This document shows, in pieces, positions 1 through 7,758 of a DNA stretch of 27,549 bases. Both the position numbers and the translations under genes were made by a program. Each line of letters starts with the position of its first letter. Position 1 is the stretch's first letter. Under the pieces are notes generated by a model. That model was not told the DNA's origin and made no database searches. It was given only the letters and a program-made list of their open reading frames with translations. Origin of the DNA: an uncultured Olsenella sp. (GTDB lineage Bacteria; Actinomycetota; Coriobacteriia; Coriobacteriales; Atopobiaceae); contig CAUGFC010000011.1 in the NCBI GenBank assembly GCA_959598545.1, positions 1 to 27,549 of the forward strand, read 5' to 3'.

Positions 1-42
1 CAGCGACGGTCTGGCGGCGGGCAGCCCGCGGTGCTTCAGGAT

Positions 43-115
43 TAACACGCAGAATCGGACTTTTCCGAAAAACCCAACTGCGGATATATAAGATTTAAGG
101 TGATTCTGCGTGTTA
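43..115. repeat. 14-bp perfect inverted repeat beyond the fumarase 3' end
   Basis: TAACACGCAGAATC at 43-56 is exactly mirrored at 102-115, separated by 45 nt of AT-rich sequence. The match extends outward with one mismatch to about 18 bp. It lies just past the stop of the minus-strand fumarase gene. The loop is long for an intrinsic terminator. It could be the end of a small mobile or REP-like element, or a distant RNA hairpin. Nothing else is recognisable in bases 1-169. Confidence 0.6.
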
Positions 116-169
116 TTCCGGCGAGAAGGGCGGCGGGGGCACGGCGAGAAGGACCGGGGAGTGGGACGA

Positions 170-1591
170 TCAGACCATCTGCTCGGGGTGGAAGACCTCG
201 TCGAAGCGCTCCGGGGTGAGCAGGCCCAGCGACACGCAGGCCTCCTTGAGGGAGGTCCCCTCGGCGAAGGCCTTCTTGGCCACGCGCGCGGCGTTGTCGT
301 AGCCGATGTGGGGATTGAGGCAGGTCACGAGCATGAGTGAGCGGTGGAGGTTCTCGCTCATCCGGTCGCGGTCGGCGCGGATGCCGCTCGCGCAGCGCTC
401 GTCGAAGGAGGCGATCGCGTCGGCGAGCAGGCGCACGGACTGCAGGTAGTCGTAGGCGATGACCGGCATGAAGACGTTGAGCTCGAAGTTGCCCTGGGAG
501 GCGGCGAAGCCGATCGTGGCGTCGTTGCCCATGACCTGCACGGCGACCATCGTCACGGCCTCGCACTGGGTCGGGTTGACCTTGCCCGGCATGATGGAGC
601 TGCCCGGCTCGTTGGCGGGAATCTGGATCTCGCCGAGGCCCAGGCGCGGCCCCGAGGCGAGCCAGCGCACGTCGTTGGCGATCTTCATCATGTTGGCGGC
701 GAGGCCCTTCACGGCGCCGTGGGAGAACACGAGCGCGTCCTTGCCGGTGAGCGCGCGGAACTTGTTGGGGTCCGTCTCGAACGGCAGGCCCGTGAGCTCG
801 GCCAGCTCCGCGGCGACAGCCTCGTCGAAGCCCGCCGGCGCGTTGAGGCCCGTACCCACGGCCGTGCCGCCGAGCGCCAGGCGATACAGACCCGGCATCG
901 CGGCGACGAGCTCCTCGCGCGAGCCCTCGAGCAGGCCGCGCCAGCCGGAGATCTCCTGCGAGAAGGAGATGGGCACCGCGTCCTGGAGGTGCGTGCGGCC
1001 GCTCTTGACCACACCGACGTTTTCCGCCTCCAGACGGCGCAGCGTGGCCGCGAGCTGGTCGATCGCGGGCAGCAGGCGCCCCGTCACCGCCACCGCCGCG
1101 GCAACGTGCATGGCCGTCGGGAAGGTGTCGTTGGAGGACTGGCTCATGTTGACGGAGTCGTTGGGGTGCAGCGCCTTCTCCAGCGTCACGCCCCTCTCGG
1201 CCGCGAGCTGGTTGCCGCGGTTGGCCAGCACCTCGTTCATGTTCATGTTGGACTGCGTGCCGGAGCCCGTCTGCCACACCACGAGAGGGAAGTCCTCGTC
1301 GTGCGCGCCGGCGAGCACCTCGTCGGCGGCGGCGCAGATGAGGTCGCGCGCCTCGGGCGCAAGGCGGCCCAGACGCGCGTTGGCGCGAGCCGCGGCCTTC
1401 TTCACCAGCGCGAACGCGCGCACGATCTCCTGAGGCATGCGCTCGGTCCCTATGGGGAAGTTCTCGTGGCTCCGCTCGGTCTGCGCGCCCCAGAGGGCGT
1501 CCGCCGGGACGAGCATCTCCCCCATCGAGTCGCGCTCGACGCGCCAGTCATCGCCGGCCGCGGCCGCGGACACGCCGTTCTTCTCGGTCAC
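170..1591 (-). CDS. fumC: Class II fumarate hydratase (fumarase C)
   Basis: This enzyme interconverts fumarate and L-malate in the cytoplasm without an iron-sulfur cluster; in a fermentative anaerobe it would serve the reductive TCA/fumarate branch. The 473-residue length is typical of FumC. The superfamily signature GSSIMPGKVNP lies at about residues 330-340, the substrate-binding GTQSN stretch at about 111-115, the HPNDSVNMSQSSNDTFP block at 142-158, and the catalytic-histidine motif GRTHLQDAVP at 198-207. The start is GTG at 1591. A GAGGAGGAG ribosome site overlaps the end of the upstream gene, whose stop lies only 3 nt away, so the two genes are probably co-transcribed and translationally coupled. 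Aspartase or argininosuccinate lyase belong to the same superfamily, but the overall sequence reads as fumarase. Confidence 0.95.
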   Translation of the reverse strand: MTEKNGVSAAAAGDDWRVERDSMGEMLVPADALWGAQTERSHENFPIGTERMPQEIVRAFALVKKAAARANARLGRLAPEARDLICAAADEVLAGAHDEDFPLVVWQTGSGTQSNMNMNEVLANRGNQLAAERGVTLEKALHPNDSVNMSQSSNDTFPTAMHVAAAVAVTGRLLPAIDQLAATLRRLEAENVGVVKSGRTHLQDAVPISFSQEISGWRGLLEGSREELVAAMPGLYRLALGGTAVGTGLNAPAGFDEAVAAELAELTGLPFETDPNKFRALTGKDALVFSHGAVKGLAANMMKIANDVRWLASGPRLGLGEIQIPANEPGSSIMPGKVNPTQCEAVTMVAVQVMGNDATIGFAASQGNFELNVFMPVIAYDYLQSVRLLADAIASFDERCASGIRADRDRMSENLHRSLMLVTCLNPHIGYDNAARVAKKAFAEGTSLKEACVSLGLLTPERFDEVFHPEQMV

Positions 1592-1594
1592 GCG

Positions 1595-2947
1595 CTACTC
1601 CTCCTCGTCCTCGGCGTCATCCGCCGCGCCGTCCTGGGCCGTGCGGGCGTCCGCCTCGCGGCGCTCCATGCCCGACGTGATCGCGGAGACGACCTCCGCC
1701 TGGTCGCGCGCAACGATGCCGAGGTCGGCGCGGACGCCGCGGAAGCGCGGGCTCTTGGAGCACTCCTCGGCGAGCTGCTTGTTGCTCCGGGCGTCGGAGA
1801 GGGCGCCGAGCTCGCGCTGGATCTCGTCCAGGTACTCGCTCATCTGCGCGCGCTCCGGCCCCAGCACCTCGCCGAGACGCTCGGCCACGTATCGCATCTC
1901 CTTGGTGTCCCGTCGCGCGACGTAGACCGCATCGCCGTCGCGCAGGTCGAGTCCGAAGAGGTCCTCGTCGACCTCGTTGAACATGGCGTCGAAGCGCGCC
2001 CGGAAGTCATCGGCCGTCAGGCCCTTCTCGGCGACCTTGCCCTTCCAGCGCAGCGCGGACAGGTCGCGCGCGACCTTGGTGAGGCCCTTGCCCGCGTGGT
2101 ACTTGCGCATGAGCGTCACGAGCGACGAGCACTCGAGCGCGCGCTCCTTGGCGCAGGCCATGGGCAGCAGGCAGTTCTCACCGAGCTCGCCGCTCTCCAC
2201 GAGGTCGTCCACGGCCTCTGACAGGATGTCCAGGGCACGGAGCCGCGCGGAGGCCGCCTGCAGCTCCTTGAGGGCGTGCTCACAGCGACGGTTCTGCTTC
2301 TTGGCCTGCCACGGGGACAGGAACTGCAGCAGGGAGCGCACGCGGCGCAGGCCGATCCGGAACTCCAGCAGCCGCTCGGGGCTGTCCGGCGCGGCGAGAA
2401 ACGCCTTGGCAAGTCCCGAGAGGCCCTCTGCGGCGCCCGCGACGGCGCGCTCGACGGAGCCCAGCTCGTCCCAGGAGACCGCCTCGGGCGCAGCCACGAA
2501 CCAGCGCAGCGACCCGCGCTCGGACGGGCCGTTCGGCAGGTCGAAGGCTGCAGCGGCGCCCTTGCCGAAGGCGGGGCAGACGTCGGCCAGGCGGGACGCG
2601 AGCGTGTCGACGAAAGGCGCGTGGCCCACGGCCACCACGCACGGGGCGTCGGAGGCTTCGAGCTCGGCGAGGAACGCGTTGGCATCCTGCGCGTAGAGGG
2701 ACTGGTGGACCTCGATGTCCTCCACGCCCAGCGATGCCGCCACGACGTCGGCGGTCTCGAGGGCGCGCACCGCGGGGCTGCTCCACACACGAGCGTCGGG
2801 GTCGTCACCGAGCAGGGAGAACACGCGCGGGTAGGCGACGCGCAGCGCGCGGGCCCCGGCCTCGGTGAGCCTGCGGTCCATGTCCGCGCCCGAGGGCGAG
2901 CTCGCCTCCGGTGCGCCGTGCCGAACGAGTACCAGCGTCTTGACCAT
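1595..2947 (-). CDS. SixA-like histidine phosphatase fused to a CHAD domain
   Basis: A two-domain protein of about 450 residues. The N-terminal part is a histidine phosphatase: LVRHG with the phospho-acceptor histidine at residue 10, a SSPAVRALETA segment near 57-67, and the second active-site histidine in GHAPFVD at 108-114. The C-terminal part, about residues 185-440, is helical and rich in Arg, Lys and His (EFRIGLRRVRSLLQFL), which fits a CHAD domain, a family known to bind polyphosphate. It ends in an acidic tail. The start at 2947 was chosen because the phosphatase fold begins directly there and GGGGGAG precedes it. Upstream in-frame starts at 2962 and 2980 (GTG) would add a short unstructured leader. 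A candidate -10 (TATGCT on the minus strand, 2995-2990) lies upstream. The partner substrate is unknown. Confidence 0.85.
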   Translation of the reverse strand: MVKTLVLVRHGAPEASSPSGADMDRRLTEAGARALRVAYPRVFSLLGDDPDARVWSSPAVRALETADVVAASLGVEDIEVHQSLYAQDANAFLAELEASDAPCVVAVGHAPFVDTLASRLADVCPAFGKGAAAAFDLPNGPSERGSLRWFVAAPEAVSWDELGSVERAVAGAAEGLSGLAKAFLAAPDSPERLLEFRIGLRRVRSLLQFLSPWQAKKQNRRCEHALKELQAASARLRALDILSEAVDDLVESGELGENCLLPMACAKERALECSSLVTLMRKYHAGKGLTKVARDLSALRWKGKVAEKGLTADDFRARFDAMFNEVDEDLFGLDLRDGDAVYVARRDTKEMRYVAERLGEVLGPERAQMSEYLDEIQRELGALSDARSNKQLAEECSKSPRFRGVRADLGIVARDQAEVVSAITSGMERREADARTAQDGAADDAEDEEE

Positions 2948-3073
2948 GTCTCCCCCGTTCATCACCTGCGGTGTAGCCACCGAATCCTTAGCATAGCAAT
3001 TCGCCGCTCACCGATTCGCGCGCACGGGGAGCGGCGGACCGCGGGGCCCTGCCGTCGCCTCCGTTGCCTCCGT

Positions 3074-3265
3074 TACCCCCGTACTTAAGAAATGGGGGTA
3101 GTTGCGCCTTGCGACCGGCCGTTCATGGACGCCAACTGGGGCTTTGCGACCAGGAGAGGCCCAAGGGGAGCAGACAACCTACAACTACTCGGAATTCTTA
3201 AGCTCCGCGAGCGCACCGAGATGCAATTACCCCGTATTTCTAAGCGGCGCGGGGGCACAGCGCGC
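3074..3265. repeat. Diverged repeat family D, one inverted and two direct copies
   Basis: Three related stretches built on CTTAAGAAAT followed by a G-rich run and GTAGTTGC: plus strand at 3084-3105, minus strand at 3181-3202 and 3223-3244. The two minus-strand copies belong to a tandem unit with a 42-nt period, recognisable over about 40 nt. The first copy also contains a TACCCCC/GGGGGTA hairpin (3074-3080 with 3094-3100). The copies are diverged, so this looks like an old intergenic repeat. Confidence 0.5.
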
Positions 3266-3272
3266 GGAGACG

Positions 3273-3341
3273 CCGAGAAAAAACGTCCCCGTGCACCGAT
3301 CGGGAGTCAAAAAAACCCGGTACACGGGGCGCGTTTCTCGG
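3273..3341. repeat. Family A structured repeat, degenerate copy
   Basis: CCGAGAAA at 3273-3280 pairs with TTTCTCGG at 3334-3341. Inside it CCCCGTG (3287-3293) pairs with CACGGGG (3323-3329), next to the shared CCGGTACAC word. It resembles the elements at 14304-14415 and 15750-15860 but has only one hairpin and an A-rich loop. It lies in the region downstream of the minus-strand TauE gene. Confidence 0.55.
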
Positions 3342-3365
3342 GTCGTGCGGAATCGCGGGCAGGAC

Positions 3366-3518
3366 GGGTTAAAACGACCGGGTCGTCCCCCTTGCGGAAG
3401 CCGTTTGGGTTAAAACGACCGGGTCGTCCCCCCTTCGCAGGCGCATTTCGAGGGGGACGATGCGGTCGTTTTAACCCGATGCGCGCCAGCGAGGGGGACG
3501 ATGAGGTCGTTTTAACCC
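3366..3518. repeat. Family B palindromic block: four 26-nt units, two direct then two inverted
   Basis: Units at 3366-3391 and 3407-3432 read GGGTTAAAACGACC, then GGG, then TCGTCCCCC. Units at 3452-3477 and 3493-3518 are their reverse complements, apart from a 3-nt variable core. Nested hairpins can form (second with third, first with fourth). A-rich arms precede and T-rich arms follow the GC stem, as in a bidirectional intrinsic terminator. It lies just past the 3' end of the TauE gene and may end the sulfatase operon transcript. Confidence 0.75.
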
Positions 3519-3556
3519 GACGCCGCTCCCGGAGCGTACGCCGCCTCGCGCCGCAC

Positions 3557-4345
3557 CTACGCGAGCGCGAACTTCCAGATGTTGTAGGCGTTGATCAGGA
3601 TGATCAGCACCATGAGGCCCATGAAGAGCTTGTCCACGGTCTTGTCGTCGATCTTGGAGTTGACCTTGCGGCCCACGATGCCGCCCAGGATGCCGCAGAC
3701 CACCATCGCGGCCAGCAGCATGAGGTCAACCCCCACGTAGCCCCCGGCGACGATCGAGCTCGCCGTGCTCGTGGCCTGCGAGAACAGGATGATGTAGAGC
3801 GAGCTCGAGGCCGCGCGCTTGGTGGCCATCGTGAAGAAGTAGAAGAGCACCACGAGGTTGATCGGGCCGCCGCCGATGCCCAAAAACGACGAGCACACGC
3901 CCAGCGCGAAGCCGATCGCCAGGCACGCCGCCGCGGACGTCACCTGCAGCGTGGGGATCTTCTCCTTGTAGATGGTGTAGACCAGCGTTCCCAGGGTGAT
4001 CGCCAGAAGGAGGCCGGCCTGCACGGCGCCCGCGGTGTTGGGGTCCGGGAAGAGCCCGGCCACCACCGAGAAGAGCTCCTTGCCCGCAAGACCGCCCACG
4101 GCCGCGCCGATGGCGAGCGGGGTGTCCGTCTTGGGGTCGATCGTCGAGGTCCCGGAGATCTTGGCCTTGAGGACGGAGTAGAGCGTCATCGAGAGGACCG
4201 TGCACCCCGACAGGAAGTTGATCGTGGCCACGTCGGCCACGCCCGTGGCGTCGAGGACGGGCTTGATGATGATGCCGCCGCCGATGCCGCAGATGGCACC
4301 GACCGTGCAGGCAAAGAAGCTGACGAGAAGAACGAGCGCTTGCAT
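3557..4345 (-). CDS. TauE/SafE family membrane anion exporter
   Basis: A 262-residue polytopic membrane protein of the TauE/SafE (sulfite/sulfonate exporter) family. The hallmark GIGGG motif appears twice, at residues 20-24 and 156-160, once per half of the internally duplicated fold, followed by hydrophobic helices. Length is normal. Its ribosome site (AAGGGGGG) overlaps the stop of the upstream TPR-like gene, with 15 nt between the genes, which suggests coupling. As the last gene of a run with two sulfatases and their maturase, it is a plausible exporter of the sulfate or sulfite released in the cytoplasm. That substrate is inferred from context; family members also move other small organosulfur anions. 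Confidence 0.9.
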   Translation of the reverse strand: MQALVLLVSFFACTVGAICGIGGGIIIKPVLDATGVADVATINFLSGCTVLSMTLYSVLKAKISGTSTIDPKTDTPLAIGAAVGGLAGKELFSVVAGLFPDPNTAGAVQAGLLLAITLGTLVYTIYKEKIPTLQVTSAAACLAIGFALGVCSSFLGIGGGPINLVVLFYFFTMATKRAASSSLYIILFSQATSTASSIVAGGYVGVDLMLLAAMVVCGILGGIVGRKVNSKIDDKTVDKLFMGLMVLIILINAYNIWKFALA

Positions 4346-4360
4346 CTCGGACGACCCCCC

Positions 4361-4999
4361 TTACGACTCCGTCTTGGAACCCGCGGCATCCGGCATTCCC
4401 GGGATCTCGGAGAACTCGCTCTGGACCTGCTCGAGGTACTCGTTGGCGCGACGTCGGTCCCCGCGGTTCTCGTACTGCACCGAGAGCAGGTAGAGCAGCG
4501 TGGCCCGCTCCGTGGCCTTCGCCGTGCGCAGCTTGGCCTCCATCTCCTTGATGTAGGCGGAGCTCTTCTCGGCAAAGATCGCGTAGGTCCGCTCGCACTC
4601 GGCGAGCTGCTCGCCCTCGGCGCGCTCGCGGAGCTCCTCGAGGAGCTCCTTGGCGCGTGCGTAGTCCTCCTGTTCCACGAAGAAGTTGAAGGCGCGCAGC
4701 AGCAGCACGAGACGCTGCTCGTCGGTCGTCTTGAGCGACAGCATCTCGTCGATGATGCGGCGCGACTCCTCCTCGTCCTCGAGGCACATCTGCGCGTTGA
4801 GGCGCATGTAGAGCTGGTTGTAGCGCGGGTAGATGAGCCTCACGACGGCGCGGTCCAGGAGGCGCAGGCACCCCTCGAAGTCGCCGCGCGCGAACAGTGC
4901 CTCGTACCTCGAGAAGACCAGACGCTTCTGGACCTCCGTGTAGACGAGCGAGACGACGCAGATCACCACCAGGATGATGCCTATGAGCTGCCAGTCCAT
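4361..4999 (-). CDS. Small membrane-anchored TPR-like protein of unknown function
   Basis: A 212-residue protein with one N-terminal hydrophobic segment (about residues 4-21). The rest is a charged, mostly helical region with repeated 30-40 residue helix pairs (for example FARGDFEGCLRLLDRAV and EQEDYARAKELLEELRERA), resembling tetratricopeptide repeats. The predicted topology is a single membrane anchor with a soluble helical scaffold. The start at 4999 is supported by a GAGGAGAG ribosome site and by the hydrophobic segment directly after it. It sits between a sulfatase gene and the TauE gene, which suggests a role as adaptor or assembly factor for sulfate handling, but no function can be assigned from sequence. 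Confidence 0.75.
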   Translation of the reverse strand: MDWQLIGIILVVICVVSLVYTEVQKRLVFSRYEALFARGDFEGCLRLLDRAVVRLIYPRYNQLYMRLNAQMCLEDEEESRRIIDEMLSLKTTDEQRLVLLLRAFNFFVEQEDYARAKELLEELRERAEGEQLAECERTYAIFAEKSSAYIKEMEAKLRTAKATERATLLYLLSVQYENRGDRRRANEYLEQVQSEFSEIPGMPDAAGSKTES

Positions 5000-5049
5000 A
5001 TCTCTCCTCTCGGGGCGTGCCCCGTCCTGCGGCTGCCGGTCGCGGCGCC

Positions 5050-6537
5050 CTAGTTCCTCTCGAGCATGGTCTTGGGCGTCCTGCCCACCACGAGCCTCCC
5101 GTCCTGGACGTAGCCCTCCTCGCGGTCGCGCAGCTCCTCGACGAGGATCGCGCGCAGCTCGGCGATGCGCTCCGCGCAGGCGGGGTCGCCGGCGAGGTCG
5201 TGCTCCTCGCGCGGGTCGTGCTCGAGGTCGAAGTAGCGCTCGACGCCCGTCTGCGTGAACCAGACGTACTTGTCGCGCTTGGTCACCACGTACTGGTTGG
5301 ACTGCTCGCGGCTGCCCGAGTGCTCGCCGTGGAGGTAGTCGCGCTCGAGCGGGTGCTCGCCCGTGATCTCGCCCTTGAGCGAGGAGCCCTCCACGCACGC
5401 GGGCACCGGCGCGCCCACGAGGTCGAGCAGCGTGGGCATGACGTCCATGAGCTCGGTGACCGCGTCGGAGCGGTGGGGCGTCGGGCGCCCGCTGGGCAGG
5501 ACCTTGGAGCCCACGCGCACGATGAAGGGGATGCGGGTGGAGCCCTCGTAGGGCAGCACCTTGCGGAAGGAGCTGTGGTCGAAGAGCATCTCGCCGTGGT
5601 CGGCCGTGAAGATCACCACGGTGTTCTCGTACGTCTCGTCGTTCTCGAGCGCCGTGATCAGGCGGCCGATCTGGTGGTCCAGGTGCGTGATGCAGCCGTA
5701 GTAGCCAGCCATGGCCTCGTGGCGCAGCGTGGCGTCGCGGCAGCCGTGGACGCTGTCCAAGATCATGCCGTCGCGCTCGGTGGCCTCGACGTCGTCCCAG
5801 TCGCCGTGCGCGGGCTCGCGCAGCTCGCGGTCCAGGTAGCTCCGGTAGTAGGCAGCGGGCGGGTCGAAGGGCGGGTGCGGGCGCACGAAGCTCGCCATGA
5901 GGAAGAACGGGCGCGTGCGGTCGCGCGTCTCGAGGAAGCGGATGGACTCGTCGACGACCCAGTTGGTGGGGTGCAGGCGCTCCTCGTAGACCCACGGGCG
6001 GGCGATCCAGGAGTTGTTCTCGACGCCGGTGCCGTTGACGTCTGCCTCCGGGCCCACCTCGGAGCGAAGGAAGCGCAGGTAGTCGTCAGAGACGTCCTGG
6101 TGCATCCAGTGCGGGAGGTTGGCCTTGCGATAGAAGCCGATGTAGCCGTCGTGCAGGCGCATGTGCTGGAACCCGCACCCCAGGCGGGGCGGGTGCACGT
6201 GCATCTTGCCCACGAGCGCCGTCTGGTAGCCGGCCGCGCCGAGCTCCTCTGGCAGCATGTGCTCGTAGCGCCAGGGGATGCCGTCCTGGTAACCCACGCG
6301 GCCGTTGGTCGCGGGCGTGGTGCCCGTGAGCAGCGAGGCGCGCGCCGGGATGCAGCTCGGGCACGCGACGTGGGCGTTCTCGAAGTACGTGCCCTGCGCG
6401 GCGAGGGTGTCCAGATACGGCGTCTTGACGTCCGGGTGACCGTCGAACCCCAGGCAGTCCCCCCGGAACTGGTCGCACATAATCAGAACCACGTTGGGAC
6501 GGGTGCTCTCCAGACCGTCCGTGGCAACGCTTGGCAT
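5050..6537 (-). CDS. Cysteine-type sulfatase (family S1), no signal peptide
   Basis: A 495-residue alkaline-phosphatase-superfamily sulfatase that hydrolyses a sulfate ester. The CxPxR signature CIPAR is at residues 62-66, so Cys62 should be converted to formylglycine. Further active-site features are Asp22-Gln23 near the N terminus (metal ligands), Lys111 and His113, His221, the FTADHGE metal motif at 310-316 and Lys326. The N terminus (MPSVATDGLE...) has no hydrophobic leader, so the enzyme should act in the cytoplasm. The GGGGAGGAG ribosome site supports the start. It lies 39 nt downstream of the maturase gene. The cysteine form agrees with activation by an anaerobic radical-SAM maturase. 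Its substrate (a sulfated Gal, GalNAc or small oligosaccharide) is inferred from the operon; the sulfated position cannot be read from sequence. Confidence 0.93.
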   Translation of the reverse strand: MPSVATDGLESTRPNVVLIMCDQFRGDCLGFDGHPDVKTPYLDTLAAQGTYFENAHVACPSCIPARASLLTGTTPATNGRVGYQDGIPWRYEHMLPEELGAAGYQTALVGKMHVHPPRLGCGFQHMRLHDGYIGFYRKANLPHWMHQDVSDDYLRFLRSEVGPEADVNGTGVENNSWIARPWVYEERLHPTNWVVDESIRFLETRDRTRPFFLMASFVRPHPPFDPPAAYYRSYLDRELREPAHGDWDDVEATERDGMILDSVHGCRDATLRHEAMAGYYGCITHLDHQIGRLITALENDETYENTVVIFTADHGEMLFDHSSFRKVLPYEGSTRIPFIVRVGSKVLPSGRPTPHRSDAVTELMDVMPTLLDLVGAPVPACVEGSSLKGEITGEHPLERDYLHGEHSGSREQSNQYVVTKRDKYVWFTQTGVERYFDLEHDPREEHDLAGDPACAERIAELRAILVEELRDREEGYVQDGRLVVGRTPKTMLERN

Positions 6538-6576
6538 GGCTCCTCCCCTGCCCTTCTCGCGGGACGCCCCGCGCTC

Positions 6577-7668
6577 CTAGCCTGCGAGCATGCGCGCCGC
6601 CCGGGCCAGCCTGTCGTAGGCGTGCTCGAGAAACGCACGGTATCCGCAGTAATCCTCATCATAGTACGCAGCGTTCAGACGCTTGCAGTTGCGGTGGCAG
6701 ATGCCCTCGAAGGGGCAGTCCGCGCACGCCGAGCACTCCCGGCGCGGCTCGGCGAGGAACGCGCGCATGGTCTCGCACGTCGCCATCTCCTCGAGCGTGT
6801 CCTCGCACACGTTGCCGCAGCGCCACTCGTCCAGCGCGAAGAAGTCGCACGGGTAGACGTCCCCGTTGCTCTCGACCACGAACTGCGGCGCGCAGCGCCC
6901 GAGCATGCCGCACGCCTGCGGGTACTGCCCGAGGCTCATCTGCATGACGTTGTCGAAGAGCCCCACCGAGAAGTAGCGGCCCGCCTGGACCTCGCGCAAC
7001 CACAGGTCGAAGAACGTGCGGTAGAACGAGAAGAACGCGCGGGGCGTGAGGGCGTACTCGGCCCCCTCGCCGTCGAAGCCGGCGAGGCAGGGGATGAACT
7101 GCACGTAGTCGATCTTCTCGCGCGTCAGGAACTTGAAGACGCGCTGCGGGTGCCGCGCGAGCTGGGCCGAGAGGACCGTGAGCACGTTGAAGTCCACGCC
7201 CGCCTCGCACAGCATCCCGACCGACTCCATGACGCGCGCGTGCGTGGGGCCGAGCGAGATGTCCTTGCGAAGGCTGTCGTGGAGCTCGCGGTAGGCGTCC
7301 ACCGAGACGCCCACGAGGAACCCGTGCTCGCGGAAGAAGGCGGCCCACTCGGGCGTGAGCGTGTGGGCGTTGGTCTGCAGCGCGTAGCTCACGGCCTGGT
7401 GGGTGCGCCGCTCGTCCACGTAGGAGGTGAAGGCGCGGAAGAAGTCCAGGCCGGCGAGGGTGGGCTCGCCGCCCTGGAAGGCGAAGGTGACCTGCGCGTC
7501 GTCGCCGAGGCCGAGCGCGCGGTCGATCAGCGCGCGCATGGTCTTCTCGCTCATGCGCTCCCTCACCGCGTGCGCGCGGTGGTCCGCGACGTCGCGGTAG
7601 AAGCAGTACGAGCACCGCATGTCGCAGGCGCTCGATGCCGGCTTTATGAGGAAGCTGACGTACTTCAC
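6577..7668 (-). CDS. Anaerobic sulfatase-maturating enzyme (radical SAM, SPASM)
   Basis: A 363-residue radical S-adenosylmethionine enzyme that oxidises the active-site Cys of sulfatases to formylglycine in the cytoplasm, without oxygen. The radical-SAM cluster ligands are Cys15, Cys19 and Cys22 (CxxxCxxC), and GGEP lies at 66-69. The C-terminal SPASM region carries the auxiliary-cluster cysteines: 253 and 259, 274 in the family-typical NGDVYPCDFF, 284, 288, then the 312/315/318/324/328 series and Cys341. The start is GTG at 7668, preceded by AAAGG. The gene lies between the two sulfatase genes, its expected clients. Sequence and context separate it from other SPASM proteins such as peptide-maturation enzymes. 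Confidence 0.95.
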   Translation of the reverse strand: MKYVSFLIKPASSACDMRCSYCFYRDVADHRAHAVRERMSEKTMRALIDRALGLGDDAQVTFAFQGGEPTLAGLDFFRAFTSYVDERRTHQAVSYALQTNAHTLTPEWAAFFREHGFLVGVSVDAYRELHDSLRKDISLGPTHARVMESVGMLCEAGVDFNVLTVLSAQLARHPQRVFKFLTREKIDYVQFIPCLAGFDGEGAEYALTPRAFFSFYRTFFDLWLREVQAGRYFSVGLFDNVMQMSLGQYPQACGMLGRCAPQFVVESNGDVYPCDFFALDEWRCGNVCEDTLEEMATCETMRAFLAEPRRECSACADCPFEGICHRNCKRLNAAYYDEDYCGYRAFLEHAYDRLARAARMLAG

Positions 7669-7685
7669 GGCTGCCTTTCGAGGGT

Positions 7686-7720
7686 GCGGCCCCGCCCGGG
7701 CGTCGCCTGGACGGGGCCGC
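7686..7720 (-). terminator. Intercistronic GC hairpin between sulfatase and maturase
   Basis: GCGGCCCCG (7686-7694) pairs with CGGGGCCGC (7712-7720), and further pairing is possible inside. No T-run follows on the minus strand, so it is more likely an mRNA-stabilising or attenuating hairpin than a full terminator. Confidence 0.45.
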
Positions 7721-7758
7721 CTGTCTTTGGTCGAGAAGAGCTTACACCCGGCTCCCGC

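Larger units (their letters stand above)
2981..3556. other. Gene-free spacer packed with repeats
   Basis: Between the SixA/CHAD gene and the 3' end of the TauE gene there is no convincing coding region. The reading frames present are made of repeat sequence. It holds the SixA/CHAD promoter region at its left end, then three repeat families listed separately: a diverged 22-nt element (3074-3265), a hairpin related to the elements at 14.3 and 15.8 kb (3273-3341), and a four-unit palindromic block (3366-3518). Confidence 0.7.

Noticed and set aside
344..2221. Long plus-strand frame opposite fumarase and SixA/CHAD
   Set aside because: Same shadow pattern: composition biased to Arg, Gly, His and Val, no domain, and fully covered by well-supported minus-strand genes.
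3102..3413. Possible small gene of about 100 codons in the repeat block
   Set aside because: The apparent internal peptide repeat comes from the family D tandem DNA repeat, and no ribosome site or conserved domain is seen.
3366..3518. CRISPR-like array
   Set aside because: Units are 26 nt, but two are inverted relative to the others, gaps are unequal (15 to 19 nt) and no cas genes are nearby. They fold as palindromes instead.
3092..5053. Long plus-strand frame from the repeat spacer into the TauE and TPR-like genes
   Set aside because: Its first part translates repeat sequence, and the rest is antisense to two good genes. No ribosome site or domain is evident.
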